DNA of 64,000 nucleotides. Origin: Heloderma charlesbogerti (taxonomy: Eukaryota > Chordata > Lepidosauria > Squamata > Helodermatidae). Shown one piece after another: positions 9,754-21,727 of this stretch. The translations under genes and the position numbers were made by a program. The stretch lies in contig JANEZZ010002705.1 of the NCBI GenBank assembly GCA_026122225.1, positions 62,001 to 126,000 of the forward strand, read 5' to 3'. Every line of letters begins with the position of its first letter. Within the stretch, counting starts at the first letter, position 1. The notes below the pieces were generated by a model. The model did not search any database, was not told where the DNA came from, and saw only the letters and a program-made list of their open reading frames with translations.

Positions 9754-10911
9754 TAGAGATGTTGGAGAAATCCTCCACAGACCCCAGTGAGGCCAGATTC
9801 TATTGAATCCAGCCCCACAAAGTCCGTGGAGTATCGGATCTCCTACCTCTGCCTCCCCACGACGTCCTCGCCGGCCGGATCCTGCCTGCTGCTGGCTCTG
9901 AAGCTCCAGTGATACGGCTGCCATTGCCATATCACTGGCTGGACTGATGGACTGCGGACGCAAATGGCGGCCGCTACGCCATTTGTGTCCCTGCTCTTTG
10001 AAGTGATAGGCTACGTAAATCTTTATGTAGCCTATTGCATGAAAAAACAGGGACGCAAATGGCGTATTTGCGTCCCTGTTCCTTCGCGCGATAGGCTTAG
10101 GGATGTTGGAGAATTCCGCCATGGATTCCAGGGAGGCCGAATTCCAAGTGCATTTGGCCCCCTGGAATCCATGGTGGAACGAAGCAACCCCCCTGCCACC
10201 CCCCAAAATGGGCCTGGAATGGAGCCTATGTGTTTGCGGCTGTCCGGTGCTCTGCGAATGGCTGCTGTGCCTGTGGCCACCATTCCCCTTCCCACGAATG
10301 GCCGTGAAAGGCTACATAAGTATTTACGTAGCCTATCATGGCAAAAGACAGGGGTGCAAATGGCGTAATGGCCACCATTTGCGTCCCTGCCTTTTGCTGT
10401 GATAGGTTATGTAAATATATACATAGCCTATCATGGCAAAAGACAGGGATGCAAATGGCGGTTGCTACGGTGGCTGCCATTTGTGTCCCTGTACAGCCCA
10501 GCAGTGGCCGGATGTCCAACTGCAGATGGCCTCGGCCGGTGGCTCTGCAGAGTCGCCGTGGAGCAGAGCTGGCTGGAGAAGATTTCGGGGGGAGGGATGG
10601 AGCGCCTCCCCCCCACCGCGGATGTCCCTGGACGAAACCAGGTAAGTGTTTTGTACATCCCTAGATAGGCTATGCAAAGATTTACATAGCCTATCATTTC
10701 AAAGAGCAGGGACGCCATTTGTGTCCTCAGTACACCAGTACAGCCAGCGATATGGCAAGGTGGCCATATTGCTGGGGCTTCAGAGCTGGCTGGCAGCTCC
10801 GCGGAATTGCTATGGAGTGGAGCCAGCCGGCGAAGATTCTGGGGGGAGGGATGGATCCCCCCACATGGACCCCCCCACTGGAATGGCAGGTAAATAATTC
10901 ATACATCCCTA
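9754..10911. mobile_element. hAT-A element, outer host of a nested hAT-A
   Basis: Duplications are GTAAACAT (9746-9753) and GTAAACAG (10912-10919). The T2 left end is TAGAGATGTTGGAGAAATCC; the T1 right end is AATTCATACATCCCTA with CAGGTAAAT. Removing the inner element 10098-10663 and one 8-bp repeat restores the stem GATAGGCTATGCAAAGATTT, so the outer copy is about 584 bp. GC-rich T1 block at 10770-10880. Confidence 0.88.
10098..10663. mobile_element. hAT-A element inserted in a hAT-A palindrome
   Basis: Perfect duplications GATAGGCT at 10090-10097 and 10664-10671 are part of the outer element's own hairpin stem. The T2 left end is TAGGGATGTTGGAGAATTCC with a long CATGGATTCCAGG...CCTGGAATCCATGG hairpin (about 10120-10175). 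The palindromes are three GATAGG(C/T)TA stems with AAAGACAGGGRYGCAAATGG spacers. The T1 right end has ACCAGGTAAGTG. The left donor is lost. Confidence 0.92.
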
Positions 10912-10919
10912 GTAAACAG

Positions 10920-11443
10920 TGAAGTCAGAATGAAATGAAATGCAAAGTGTCAGTCATGTTATGAGCGATGGCCATTTGCATTGCTGATAACACAAACATG
11001 CTGGCATTAGCGAACTCCCTGAAAATAGTATCTCTTAAAGTAAGGGAATGGGGGTAGATAATGTATTTATTTACTAATTTATTTCCTTATATTTGATGCA
11101 CATAATTTATAGGCTGCCTTGTAACAGCAAAGTTCTCAGAATTACCCAGTCTCCACATCATAGAAATTAACATGGAAACCATCACAATTTGCAGTCAGAA
11201 ATCTATACAAAGGCATGTACAAGAATTCCATTTCAGTCTACAAATCACTGGAAAATGCCCCTTTCACAACTTGGGTTGGGAGGGATACATAATGGAAGAT
11301 ATTCTCTTTTAGGGGTTGGTTGTTATGGATGGATGGATGAACAAGTGATTTCCCTGATTGCCAAGTTTCTCCACACACCAACTTGAAGCTCAGCTCTCCC
11401 CCCCGTTTTTGTTCAGAAGGGGGAAAGTACACATTTGAAACAG

Positions 11444-11481
<38 letters not shown>

Positions 11482-12367
11482 AAATACACACTTTTCGCCC
11501 ATAGTGTAAAACCCCTTTTTCTTTTCTTTTTTTTGCAAAATGTGCAGTGTTTTCAAATGCGTACACAAGTTCAGGAATCTGCAAACAATTAGAAGAACAT
11601 GCCCTCCAGCTCCACTGACATTTGGCATTGCAAATGGGACATGTTTGTTTGCATGATTTGCGAACATAACGGAAATTCTTGTACATCCCTGCTGGTGGAT
11701 CAGTGAATCAATTGCCCGATGTATATTGGCCAAGCACCCCATAGATAGCAGATTGGTTCCAAACGGGGGAGAGTATATTATCCCTTGACAGTCCCCCAAG
11801 GCCACTTACTTATGGGGAGCCCTGACAGGCCACTCTCATTTTTAGCCCAAGCTGCTGCTGACATTCTATTCCTTGAAACAAAGCAGGATCTCATCAGGTA
11901 TTCAAAGACAACCAAGGCACCAGGCTCAAGCCATCTTTTAATATCTTTACTGCTATATTGCCTAATCCATGGGTTAGTTATTTCATCTTTTATTCTTTAT
12001 TGTACCCCAAGAACCTCCCACTCAGCTCCCTGTTGCTGATATTATCCCCCACCCCACCCCCAGCACTGCATAATTCTGCATCCTTTCCAAATACTTTCTC
12101 TTTTCTCTGTACATAGATTTTCTCTGCCCGTACCCAGGTTTTGCTCCAGCGTTTTCATCTTCTTCATTGCTTGTTCTCATTCTATGATGTTATATAATTC
12201 ATGATCAGTTATTATCCTTCAACCCACTCACCCCCACCATCATTAAATCAATATACACTTTCTATATTTTGTTTCAATTAGAGACCAAGTTATCAGCAGC
12301 ACTGGCTTGCAGCTCTCACTCCATGCCACCAAGTGCCAAAGGATTGGCCATATTAGTCTATTGCAGC
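10920..12367. other. No gene; CA repeat and decayed sequence
   Basis: AT-rich sequence with a (CA)n run at 11445-11479. A terminus-like TTCTTGTACATCCCTG at about 11679-11694 suggests the right end of another degenerate hAT copy, but no left end could be placed. The rest shows no coding signal. Confidence 0.5.
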
Positions 12368-12415
<48 letters not shown>

Positions 12416-12416
12416 A
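12368..12416 (+). repeat. (GAAA)n microsatellite
   Basis: About twelve uninterrupted GAAA units. They sit inside a dispersed repeat (TTGGCCATATTAGTCTATTG before, CCTTAAAGACTAACAATG after). Confidence 0.95.
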
Positions 12417-14001
12417 TCATACCTTAAAGACTAACAATGTTATCAAGGCATATGCTTTCACGAACTAGTGTCTATTTCATCAGATGTATGAAGTGTTATG
12501 CTCAGTTAGGAAGATACCTGTACATGTGGGCATTGTTCCAATATTGGCAAGACCAGAACTGAATGCTGGTGTGTAGCCCAGTCTTCAAAGCTCTCCCAGC
12601 TGCAAATAGTTAACCCAGTCCTTCAGGCTTCCTGCTTCTGAGGAGTCCCCTACTCTTTAGGGACCCTTCTAAGTCTGATGAGCCCTCCTACTCCTGAGGA
12701 GTCCAGTTTCTTTGGCTCCCTCAAGCTTTGCCGATGGGAGACTGTTTGCACCTTTTGGCACCGATGATCCCTTGGGCAGGGCAGTCCCTTAGCTTCTAAT
12801 TCCATAGGTGAGGTAAGTTGATCAGGAGCCCCCTCCATGTGTGTCTCAAGGACCATTGTTGCCAAAGGGTCTGATGTGGTCTCTTTGTGGGTGTAGGGGG
12901 TGCCACAAAAACAATAGAGTCAGGGGCATTTCATGGGATCTTAGGCCTCAAGCACTTTACAAGAGGGGAAGACTTCCTAAGGTGGTCCTAGGCCAGGCAT
13001 GACACACTATCAACACAGCCACCTTCTGGAGGAAAGAATACATAAATTGAGTGCAGAATGTGATTTAAGTTGGAAAGAGAAGTCATGGTATCTAATGCCC
13101 TGTTCCCTAGCCTTGTATTTTACTTTGAGAACCAAATTATATGCCTGCCTTTTCATTGGTCCAAATAAGGATGCAATTCTATTGTGATGACATTGGTCCT
13201 TGTAACAGGCTATTATTTGCATATGAAGTTAATGCAGGCTTCTTGCCGTCAGTTTAGACAACTTCTAGCAATGCCTCTCATGCAAATCACCTCTAAATGC
13301 CTCTTCAGCCTCACTATTTCTTATCTACCTCACACCTTTCTGTGGGCTTTAAATGACATACCAGACTACTCATGAAAGCTGACATTTTCAAACGTCATTT
13401 CTAAATTATAAAATACATGGCACGTGGCTTTCCAAAATCAGATGAAATCGAGTTACTATTGCAAATGTTAAAATTACCATTTATATTTATTTGAAGAAAA
13501 AAATTAAACCGATTGGCAGCATTTGTCTTCCCCACATTGATAGAATGAGGGGAAAGTGGGGAAACCTGGTCGACTGCAAACACGAAAAGACATAATTTTA
13601 ACTTTGCTTGCTCAGTGTCTTAATGCATTTGAAATATTAAATGTGACATTAACATCAAAAGAGCGAGAGGTTTCAAATCATTACTGGTAGGCAATCTATG
13701 CTATATCTTCAGGCAGTCAGCTTATCTTCTTTTATGCCATTAAGGAAGCCAAAGTGTTCATAAAACACAGAGAACAGAATATGTTCCGGAAGAAAGATGT
13801 ATTTATATAAGAGCATTGCAACGCCTGGCACTTCCTTTTTCTTTTCCCCCCCATTTTTATTTTTACAGTGCTGACAATAGTATATAAAAATATACAACAA
13901 ATAATAATACCAAATATTATCAACAATTTAAACAATATAGAATATAATCAAATTTATCAACAAAACCAGCAAATATCACAAAGTTCCCAATAACACAAAA
14001 G
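12417..14001. other. No gene seen
   Basis: After the repeat tail (to about 12500) the sequence is unique-looking. It is moderately GC at 12580-12900 and AT-rich from 13200 to 14000. Frames such as 12999-13187 and 13184-13375 are short and unsupported. Confidence 0.45.
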
Positions 14002-14289
14002 TAGGGATGTACAAATCCCACTTACCAGTCCGCTGCCTGGGTCCTCTGGGGGGGGGGGAGGCGATCCATCCCTCCCCCCCGGAATCCATTTGCGGCTGCA
14101 GCAGCCCGGCAGCGTCTGGAAGATGACCCGGAGCTGTTGCCACCGCCGGCAGAGCTGCCGCCACCACCAGGTAGGTCCGTTCTGGGGGGGATTTCAGGGG
14201 GTGGCAGGGAGGGTAGTCCATTCCTCCATGGACTCTGGGGGGCCAGATTCTTTCACTGGAGTCCATGGCAGAATTCTCCAACATCCCTA
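14002..14289. mobile_element. hAT-A element without palindrome core, 288 bp
   Basis: Perfect duplications CACAAAAG lie at 13994-14001 and 14290-14297. It has a T1 left end with CCCACTTACCAG and a T2 right end with CACCAGGTAGGTCCG and the TCCATGGACTC hairpin. The whole TACGTA palindrome chain is missing, so the two GC-rich blocks abut. The core is therefore not needed for transposition in trans. Confidence 0.92.
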
Positions 14290-15039
14290 CACAAAAGACT
14301 GTACATTCTCTTGATTCTTGTTACACTAATACATTTTTATTATAAAATAAAACTTTTTATAAATCTATTATTTTGCTGTCTTCCCTCTCTAACCCTTACT
14401 ATGTTAGTTAACTTAACCATATATATTATTTCCCATACTTTAGTAATCCTGTCATCAATTGTAGGGGCTTTTGTCCTGTCCCCCCCCCCCGTTTGCCCAT
14501 ATCAGCATTCTGGCAGCTGTTAATAAGTGCACTATCATCTCTATGTCATCAGATAAAACAATTCCTTGACATAACCCAAAAGAGTATTGGATCCAAAGGT
14601 AGTCTATATCCTGATATAATCTCAATTTCATCTATTATCTTTAGCCAATAGTCCTTAATGATTGGGCAAAACCAAAAAACATGGGCCATATCTGTGTTAT
14701 GGCTCTTCCATTTTGACCAAGTGCTGGGAGAATGTCAGGAGATTTGTGACAATGTCTGGGCAGCAAAGACGTTTCAGGTTCGTTCCAGTGACACCTTCAA
14801 AAACTGAGATCAAGGCCCATTGATATGCTATTTGTGTGGCATGTCCTGGTCATTTCTCTCCTAGACTCTCTCATCATCATTGATGGTAAATAAATACTGC
14901 TACTACTAGTTCCACCAAGAAACTTATTCTACATGTTGCAGTAGCAGTAACATAGCCATGCATGCTGATCACTGTGATCACCTGCATTACATGATACCAG
15001 CTTTGGTACTACTAACTAACTACTAACTAAAGAATCATC
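14290..15039. other. No gene seen; possible old LINE tail
   Basis: AT-rich. The part at about 14570-14710 (ATTGGGCAAAACCAAAAAAC) resembles a LINE 3' region that I cannot place. Beyond it I see nothing. Confidence 0.4.
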
Positions 15040-15391
15040 AAATTTTAGAGTTGGGAGGGACCTTCTGAATCATCTACTGTAGGAATCTTGCACCAACAGC
15101 ATCCCTGACAGATGGCTGTCCGGCCTCTCCTTAATTACTTCCAGTGAAAGACAGCCCATCCACTCCAGAGGCAATCTGCTCCACTGTTGAACAGCTTTTA
15201 CCATTAGGACATTTTTCTTAAAAGTTAGCCAAATATCGGCTTCCTTGCATGAGTTCTAAACCTGCCTTCAGGTCAGGAGCAACAGAGAATAACTCTGATC
15301 TATCTTTTTTACTTTTTTACTTGGATATTTATAAACCACCTTTCCTAAAGATATCATGGTAGTCAACAATAAATATGCAATAAAAACATAA

Positions 15392-15583
15392 TCAACATGA
15401 TAGCCTGTCAGATATTTGAAGACAGCTATCATGTCTACCCCTTAATCTTCTCTTCAAAAGGCTAAAGATACTCAGCTCTTTCAACTGTTCTTGACTGGAC
15501 TTGGTCTCCAGACCCCTCACCATCCTGAGCACCCTTCTCTGGAGATGCTTCTTTTTTTCAACATCCTTCTTAAAATGTGGCAC
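15392..15583 (-). pseudogene. CR1 ORF2 C-terminal remnant
   Basis: The 63-codon frame contains RRVLRMVRGLETKSSQEQL and LSIFSLLKRRLRGRHDS, matching the CR1 ORF2 C-terminal pattern R(A)TKMIRGLE...LGLFSLEKRRLRG. It has no catalytic part and no link to a start. It is a decayed tail. Confidence 0.75.
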
Positions 15584-15697
15584 CCAAAAGTTATTAATTT
15601 ATTTGATTTGTACCCTGTCTTTCTACCAAGAAAATGGCACTCAAAACTGGAGACAGTACTCCAGATGTGACCTGACCATCATAGAACAGAGTGGAAC

Positions 15698-16185
15698 TAG
15701 GGATGGATGATGGACTCACCTCCATCCAGGGATGCCAGTCACTCACTGAACCACCACCGCTGCCCGCTCATCACATTGTGCCAGCCCCTAGATGGCTCAG
15801 CGAGCGCTACAAGGTCCCCTGCTCCTTCCCCGAGCCACCATTGTTATGCAAAATGGTGTCTCTGGTCTTTCCAGAAAACTATTGTTGTGTAGATTGCAGG
15901 TGTCAATGGGCCATTTACATCTGTAATGTTGCGTAGACAGCCCCTTTATGGTCGCAATATATACAACATTAGTTTTCCAGAAAGACCCAAGACATCATTT
16001 TGTGCAACAGTAGCAGCTCAGGGAAGGAATGGGCAGCCACCCCCCAATCACAGACCACGTGGTGCTTAGCAAACAGGTCTGGTAAGTGTTGTGTGGTCCA
16101 CATATGGAAGTCTTCAGGGCCAAGCAAGGGACGGGGGTGGGAGTCCATTGGCTCCACCCCATACACAGCACTCACAACATCCCTA
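15698..16185. mobile_element. hAT-C element, 488 bp
   Basis: It begins TAGGGATGGATGATGGACTC and ends CTCACAACATCCCTA. The flanks AGTGGAAC and AATGAAAC agree at 6 of 8 positions and the CR1 sequence resumes exactly at the far side. The interior is a palindrome: GCCACCATTGTTATGCAAAA on the left and CATTTTGTGCAACAGTAGCA on the right, with TGTAATGTTGCGTAGACAG in the middle. An outward GGTAAGTG lies at about 16081. Confidence 0.8.
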
Positions 16186-16324
16186 AATGAAACTATTATT
16201 TTTTTATGAGCTGGATACTAAGCGTCTGTTAATGCAGCCTAAGATTGCATTAGCTTTTTTCACAGCTGCGTCACACTGCCAGCTCATGTTCAGCTTGTAC
16301 ACATCTTTTCAGATGACATGCAGG

Positions 16325-16728
16325 TAGGATTGTGTGAATCAGCAAAACCTGAGCTCCTAAAGTTCTTCAGATTCTATTTTGAGGCTCATTCTGACTTGAG
16401 TCCATATCAGATTATGGGGGGGGGTCTTTTCTTTCTATATGAAAATCCATCCATATTTGCATGTCCACTTTTCCAAATCAATTGTGCACATCTTTGAAAT
16501 GTACACATTCTTCTCTCATAGATTAAAGCAAATTTGTGTGAATTTTCAGAAGGATGCATTTTTCATGTTCATTTTTCAAATGTTTGCATGGTCCACGAAT
16601 CGCATCGGAAACTCAGAAATGTATGAACTTCAACCACAGATTGCATCCATGGCTATATTCAGTCCGAATGGTGCAAACTGGGCAAATCCTGATCAAAAGA
16701 ACAGAAACAAATTTCTCATACATTCCTA
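16325..16728. mobile_element. hAT-G element, 404 bp
   Basis: It begins TAGGATTGTGTGAATCAGC and ends CTCATACATTCCTA, a shorter terminal match to the hAT pattern. Duplications are CATGCAGG (16317-16324) and CATGCAGA (16729-16736). The interior has many ATTTGCATG and TGTACACATTC motifs. No frame is plausible. Confidence 0.7.
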
Positions 16729-16956
16729 CATGCAGAGTAGAATGAACAAACATGGGAGGCAGCACACTTGCAGGGACAGTCGCTGACCCTCACCTCCACA
16801 TGTATTAGCTCCCACAAATCACATTAAATCCAAGTGTTGTTGTTTAGTCGTTAAGTCGTGTCTGACTCTTCGTGACCCCATGGACCATAGCACACCAGGC
16901 CTTCCTGTCCTCTGCTCTCTCTCGGAGTGTGCTCCAGTTCATATTCATTGCATCAG

Positions 16957-17820
16957 TAGGGATGGCAGAGAATTCCGCCACGGATTCCAGTGAGGCCAGA
17001 TTCTTTAGAATCTGGCCCCCCAGAATCCATGGCGGAATGGCCTCCTGCCCCCCCACCCCCCGGCAGAATCCCCCCAGGACTGCACTTACCTGGGGCGGAT
17101 GCGGTGGATTCGGCGTTGGCAGTGGCGGCTCTGGCAGTGGCGGCTCCGGTGCCTGGTCTCCAGGCCGGCCGCAGCCAGGCTGCTGCCACCACCATTGCCG
17201 TCCTTGCAGCCATGATAGGCTATGTAAGAATTTACGTAGCCTATCATGGCTAACCCCCCCCCCAAACCCAAGCGTATGCAAATGGCGGCGGCTACAGTGG
17301 CTGCCATTTGCATTCCTTTTTTTCACCGATTTATCTTACATAAATATTTACGTAAGATAAAACAGCGAAAAAAAGGGGAATGAAATAGTGTAGTGGGCGC
17401 TATTTGCGTTCCTTTATTTTTTGCCGTTCTAGCCTATGTAAATATTTATGTAAGATAAATTGGCAAAAAATAGGGAAAGCAAATGGTGGCCGCCGTAGCC
17501 ACCACCATTTGCGTGTACTGGGGTTTTTGGGGGGGGGGTTAGCCGTGATAGGCTACATAAATTCTTACGTAGCTATCATGGCTGCCTGGCTGGACACAAA
17601 TGTCGGCCACAGCAGCCCGTCCTCGGTCGGAAATCCGGCTGAGGAAGGCCCTGGCTGGCTGCTCCACGGCCTGGCCACGGAGTGGAGCAGGCATCGAGGA
17701 TTCCTGGGGGGAGGACCAGATTGACTCCCCCCCCATCGAGGATTCCGGGGGAGGGACGGAGCACCTCCCCATCACCACGAAAGATTCTGCGAAAAGGCAA
17801 GGGAGTTTCGGACATCCCTA
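16957..17820. mobile_element. hAT-A element in BovB, 864 bp, T2 left / T1 right
   Basis: Perfect duplications TGCATCAG lie at 16949-16956 and 17821-17828. The T2 end is TAGGGATGGCAGAGAATTCC with the GAGGCCAGATTCTTTAG hairpin; CACTTACCTGG (about 17084-17094) is the outward donor. The core runs about 17211-17590, with the outer GATAGGCTA stems, CAAATGGCGG stem and a stem of TAAGATAAA type where other copies have TAGTCTA. The right T1 donor is mutated to GGCAAGG. Confidence 0.93.
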
Positions 17821-17951
17821 TGCATCAGTGATGCTATCTAGCCATCTCGTCCTCTGCCGTCCCCTTCTCCTTTTGCCTTCAATCTTTCCCAGCATCAGGG
17901 TCTTTTCCAGGGAGTTTTCTCTTCACATTAGGTGGCCAAAATATTTGAGCT

Positions 17952-20900
17952 TCAGCTAAGTATCTGTCCTTCCAATGAGCACTCAGGGTTGATTTCCTTT
18001 AGGATGGACTGATTTAACTTCCTTGCAGTCCAGGGGACTCGTAAGAGTCTTCTACAACACCACAGTTCGAAGGCATCAATTCTTCGGCGCTCAGCCTTCC
18101 TTATAGTCCAGCTCTGACAGCCATACATTGCTACTGGGAAAACCATAGCTTTGATTATACGAATCTTTGTCAGCAAGGTGATGTCTCTGCTTCTTACTAT
18201 GCTGTCTAGGTTTGCCATAGCTTTCCTCCCAAGGAGCAAGCGTCTTTTAATTTCATGGCTACAGTCACCGTCTGTGGTGATCTTGGAGCCCAAGAAAGTA
18301 AAATCTGGCACTGCTTCCATTTTTTCCCCTTCTATATGCCAGGAAGTGATGGGGCCAGATGCCATGATCTTCGTTTTTTTAATGTTGAGTTTCAAACCAA
18401 CTTTTGCACTCTCCACTTTCACCCTCAACAAGAGGCTCTTTAGATCCTCTTCACTTTCTACCATTAGGATGGTATTGTCTGCGTATCTGAGGTTGTTGAT
18501 AATTCTCCTGGCAATTCCAATCTGTGATTCATCCAACCCGGCGTTTCTCATGATGTACTCTGCATATAAGTTAAATAAGCAGGGTGACAATATGCAGCCT
18601 TGTCGTACTCCTGTCCCAATTTTGAACCAATCGGTTGTTCCATGTCTGGTTCTTACTGTTGGTTCTTGACCCTCATATAGGTTTCTCAGGAGACAGGTAA
18701 GGTGGTCTGGTACTCCCATCTCTTTCAGAATTTGCCACAGTTTGTTGTGATCCACACAATCAAAGGCTTTACCGTAGTCAATGAAGCAGAAAGAGACATT
18801 TTTCTGGAATTCTCTTGCTTTCTCCATGATCCAGTGAATGTTGGCGATTTGATTTAGTTCCTCTGCCTCTTTGAAACCTAGCTTGTACTTCTGGTAGTTC
18901 TCGGTTCACATACTGCTGAAGCCTAGCTTGTAGGATTTTGAGCATAACCTTGTTGGCATGTGAAATGAGTGCAATTGTACAGTAGTTTGAACACCCTTTG
19001 GCATTGCCCTTCTTTGGAATTGGAATGTAAACTGACTTTTCCAGTCTTGTGGCCACTGTTTAGGGATGGCAGAGAATTCCGCCACGGATCTCGGTGAGGC
19101 CGAATGCCAGTGCATTCGGCCCCCCGAAATCTGTGGAGGAATGGCCTGCCTCCCTGCCCCCCCGTGGATCCCCCCTGGGACGAGACTTACCTGGGGTGGA
19201 TGTTCCGGGCAGTGGCAGCTCTGGCAGCGGCAGCGGTGGCGGCAGCTGCGGCGGCTGGTCTTCCGACTGGCTGCCACCGCTGCCATTTGCATTCTTGTTG
19301 TTGTTGTTTTACAAGACGTGATAGGCTACATAAAGATTTATGTAGCCTATCATGGCTGGGTAAAAAAACACACAAAAACACGGGTACGCAAATGGCGGCG
19401 CCGCCATTTGCGTTCTTTATTTGGGCCATCGTAGTCTACGTAAATATTTACGTAGACTAAGAGGGTGAAAATGAGGGGAAGGCAAATAGTGTAGCGGGCG
19501 CTATTTTCATCCCTTTTTGAGTCACCGTTTTAGCCTACGTAAATATTTACATAGGCTAAAACGGTGAATCAAAAAGGGACGCAAATAGCACCCACTATGC
19601 TATTTGCGTTCCCCTTTATTTTCGCCATCATAGTCTACGTAAATATTTACGTAGACTAAGATGGCCAAAAATAAGGAACGCAAATGGTGGCGGCCGTAGC
19701 CACCGCCATTTGCATACGTGTGTTGTTGTTTTTTTACCCAGAGCCCTCCGCGGCCAGAAATCCGGCTGTGGATGGCTCTGGCCTGGGCCTGGCCAGCTGC
19801 TCCGTGGAGCTACCGTGGAGCACAGCCAGCTGTGGAGGATTCTGGGGGGGGAGGAACAGATCTCCTCCCCCTCTGTTGAGGATTCCGGGGGGAGGGACGG
19901 AACGCCTCCCCCTCCATCAACATAATCCATGGAAAGGTAAGTGACTTTCATACATCCCTACCACTGTTGAGTGTTCCAGATTTGTCGGCATATTGAGTGC
20001 AGCACTTTAACAGCATCATCTTTTAGGATCTTAAATAGCTCAGCTGGAATACTGTCATATCCACTAGCTTTGTTGATAGTAATGCTTCCTAAAGCCCACT
20101 TGACTTCACTCTCTAGGATATCCAGCTGAAGTTCAGTGACTGCACTATCATGGCTATCAGGGACATTAAGATCTTTCCTGTATAGTTCTTCTGTGTATTC
20201 TTGCCACCTCTTCTTAATCTCATCTGCTTCTGTTAGGTCCCTGCCTTCTTTGTCCTTTATCATCCCCGGCATTTTTGCACAAAACTTTCCCTTGATATCT
20301 CCGATTTTCTTGAAAAGATCTCTAGTCCTTCCCATTCTGTTGTTTTTCTCTATTTCTTTGCATTGTTCATTTAAGAAGGCCTTCTTGTCTCTCCTTGCTA
20401 TTCTCTGGAAATTTGCATTCAGTTGGATATATCTTCCCCTTTCTCCTTTGCTTTTCACTTCCCTTCTTTCCTCAGCTACTTGTAAAGCCTCATCAGACAG
20501 CCACTTGGCTTTCTTGCATTTCTTTTTCTTTAGCATGGATTGAGTTGCTGCCTCCGGAACAATGTTACGGACCTCCGTCCATAGTTCCTCAGGCACTCTG
20601 TCTATCAGGTCTAATCCCTTAAATCTATTCGTCACCTCCACTGTATATTCATCAGGGATATGATTTAGGTCATACCTGAATGGTTTAGTGTTTTTCCCTA
20701 CGTTCTTCAATTTAAGCTGGAATTTTGCATGAAGCAGCTCATGATCTGAGCCACAGTCAGCTCCAGGTCTTGTTTTTACTGACTGTATAGAGCTTCTCCA
20801 TCTTTGGCTGCAAAGTACATAATCAATCTGATTTCAATATTGACCATCTGGTGATGTCCATGTGTAGAGTCGCCTTTTGTGCTGTTGGAAAAGAGTGTTT

Positions 20901-21727
20901 GCCATGATCAGCGTGTTCTCTTGGCAAAACTCTATTAGCCTTTGTCCTGCTTCATTTTGTACACCAAGGCTATGCTTGCCTGTTATCCCGGTTATTTCTT
21001 GACTTCCTACTTTGGCATTCCAATCCCCTATGATGAAGAGGACATCTTTTTTTGTTGTTAGTTCTAGAAGGTGTTGTAGGTCTTCATAGAAACAATCAAC
21101 TTCAGCTTCTTCGGCCTCAGTGGTTGGGGCATAGACTTGAATTACTGTGATGTGGAATGGTTTGCCTTGGATTCATACTGAGATCATTCTATCGTTTTTG
21201 AGATTGTACTCCAGTACTGCTTTTCCCACCCTTTTGTTGACTATGAGTGCTACTCCATTTCTTCTAAGGGATTCTTGCCCACAGTAGTAGATATAATGGT
21301 CACCTGAATTAAATTCACCCATGCTTGTCCATTTTAGTTTGCTGATTCCCAAGATGTCAATGTTCGATCTTGCCATCTCATGTTTGACCACCTCCAGCTT
21401 ACCTTGATTCATTGATCTGACATTCCAGGTTCCTAAACAATATTGTTCTTTACAGCCTCGGATTTTCTTTTCACCACCAGACACATCCACAGCTGAGTGT
21501 CCTTTTGGCTTTGGCCCAGCCGCTTCACTCTTTCTGGCGCTACTTGGAAATTCCCTCTGCTCTTCCCCAGTAGTATATTGGACACCTTCCGACCTGAGAG
21601 GCTCATCTTCCGGCGTCATCTCTTTTAGCCTTGTGATACGTTCCATGGGGTTTTCTTGGCAAGAATACTGGAGTGGGTTGCCATTTCCTTCTCCAGTGGA
21701 CCACATTTTGTCAGAACTCTGCGCCAT
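17952..21727 (-). pseudogene. BovB ORF2 (endonuclease-reverse transcriptase), broken
   Basis: The - strand carries the BovB polyprotein in several frames. 21727-21173 has the N-terminal endonuclease with GTWNVRSMNQGKLEVVKHEM and YYCGQESLRRNGVALI. 20710-19969 has the region between endonuclease and RT (LSDEALQVAEERREVK, KKAFLNEQCKEIE). 18827-17952 has the reverse transcriptase with FIDYGKAFDCVDHNKL, RQGCILSPCLFNLYAEYIM and LRYADNTILM. The catalytic YADD box reads YADN, which removes an essential aspartate, and RQG replaces PQG. Stops near 21172 and 20711, frameshifts and two hAT-A insertions leave it inactive. Confidence 0.92.
19061..19960. mobile_element. hAT-A element in BovB, 900 bp, T2 left / T1 right
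   Basis: Perfect duplications CCACTGTT lie at 19053-19060 and 19961-19968. The core (19316-19725) is a chain of palindromes. A GATAGGCTACATAAAG stem, a GCAAATGGCGGCGCCGCCAT stem, a TAGTCTACGTAAATATTTAC stem, a GTTTTAGCCTACGTAAATAT stem and another TAGTCTACGTAAATATTTAC stem are joined by arms such as AAAAAGGGACGCAAATAGC. Donors: complement of 19185-19193 (CAGGTAAGT) and 19934-19942 (AAGGTAAGT), facing away from each other. The T2 block holds the GGCAGC(C)AGTCGGAAGACC stem. Confidence 0.95.

Larger units (their letters stand above)
15040..16324 (-). mobile_element. CR1 LINE 3' half, antisense, interrupted
   Basis: Read on the - strand this is the last part of CR1 ORF2 and its 3' UTR. The right part (16186-16316) has the antisense AATGCAGCCTAAGATTGCAT and GTCACACTGCCAGCTCATGT boxes. 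The middle has CCAGACCCCTCACCATCCTG, and the left part has AGAGTTGGGAGGGACCTTC, the classic CR1 end. It is interrupted by hAT-C (15698-16185), and hAT-G (16325-16728) abuts its right side. Short LINE/SINE tail-like inserts also break it near 15300-15400 and 15585-15640. Confidence 0.85.

Noticed and set aside
9628..10206. 192-codon frame on the - strand
   Set aside because: It runs across the end of one hAT-A and into another, so it is a chance join.
10103..10402. Long frames through hAT-A GC blocks (also 614-1097, 16844-17360, 56019-56648)
   Set aside because: Triplet-rich and palindromic DNA opens frames on several strands at once. Different copies do not keep the same protein.
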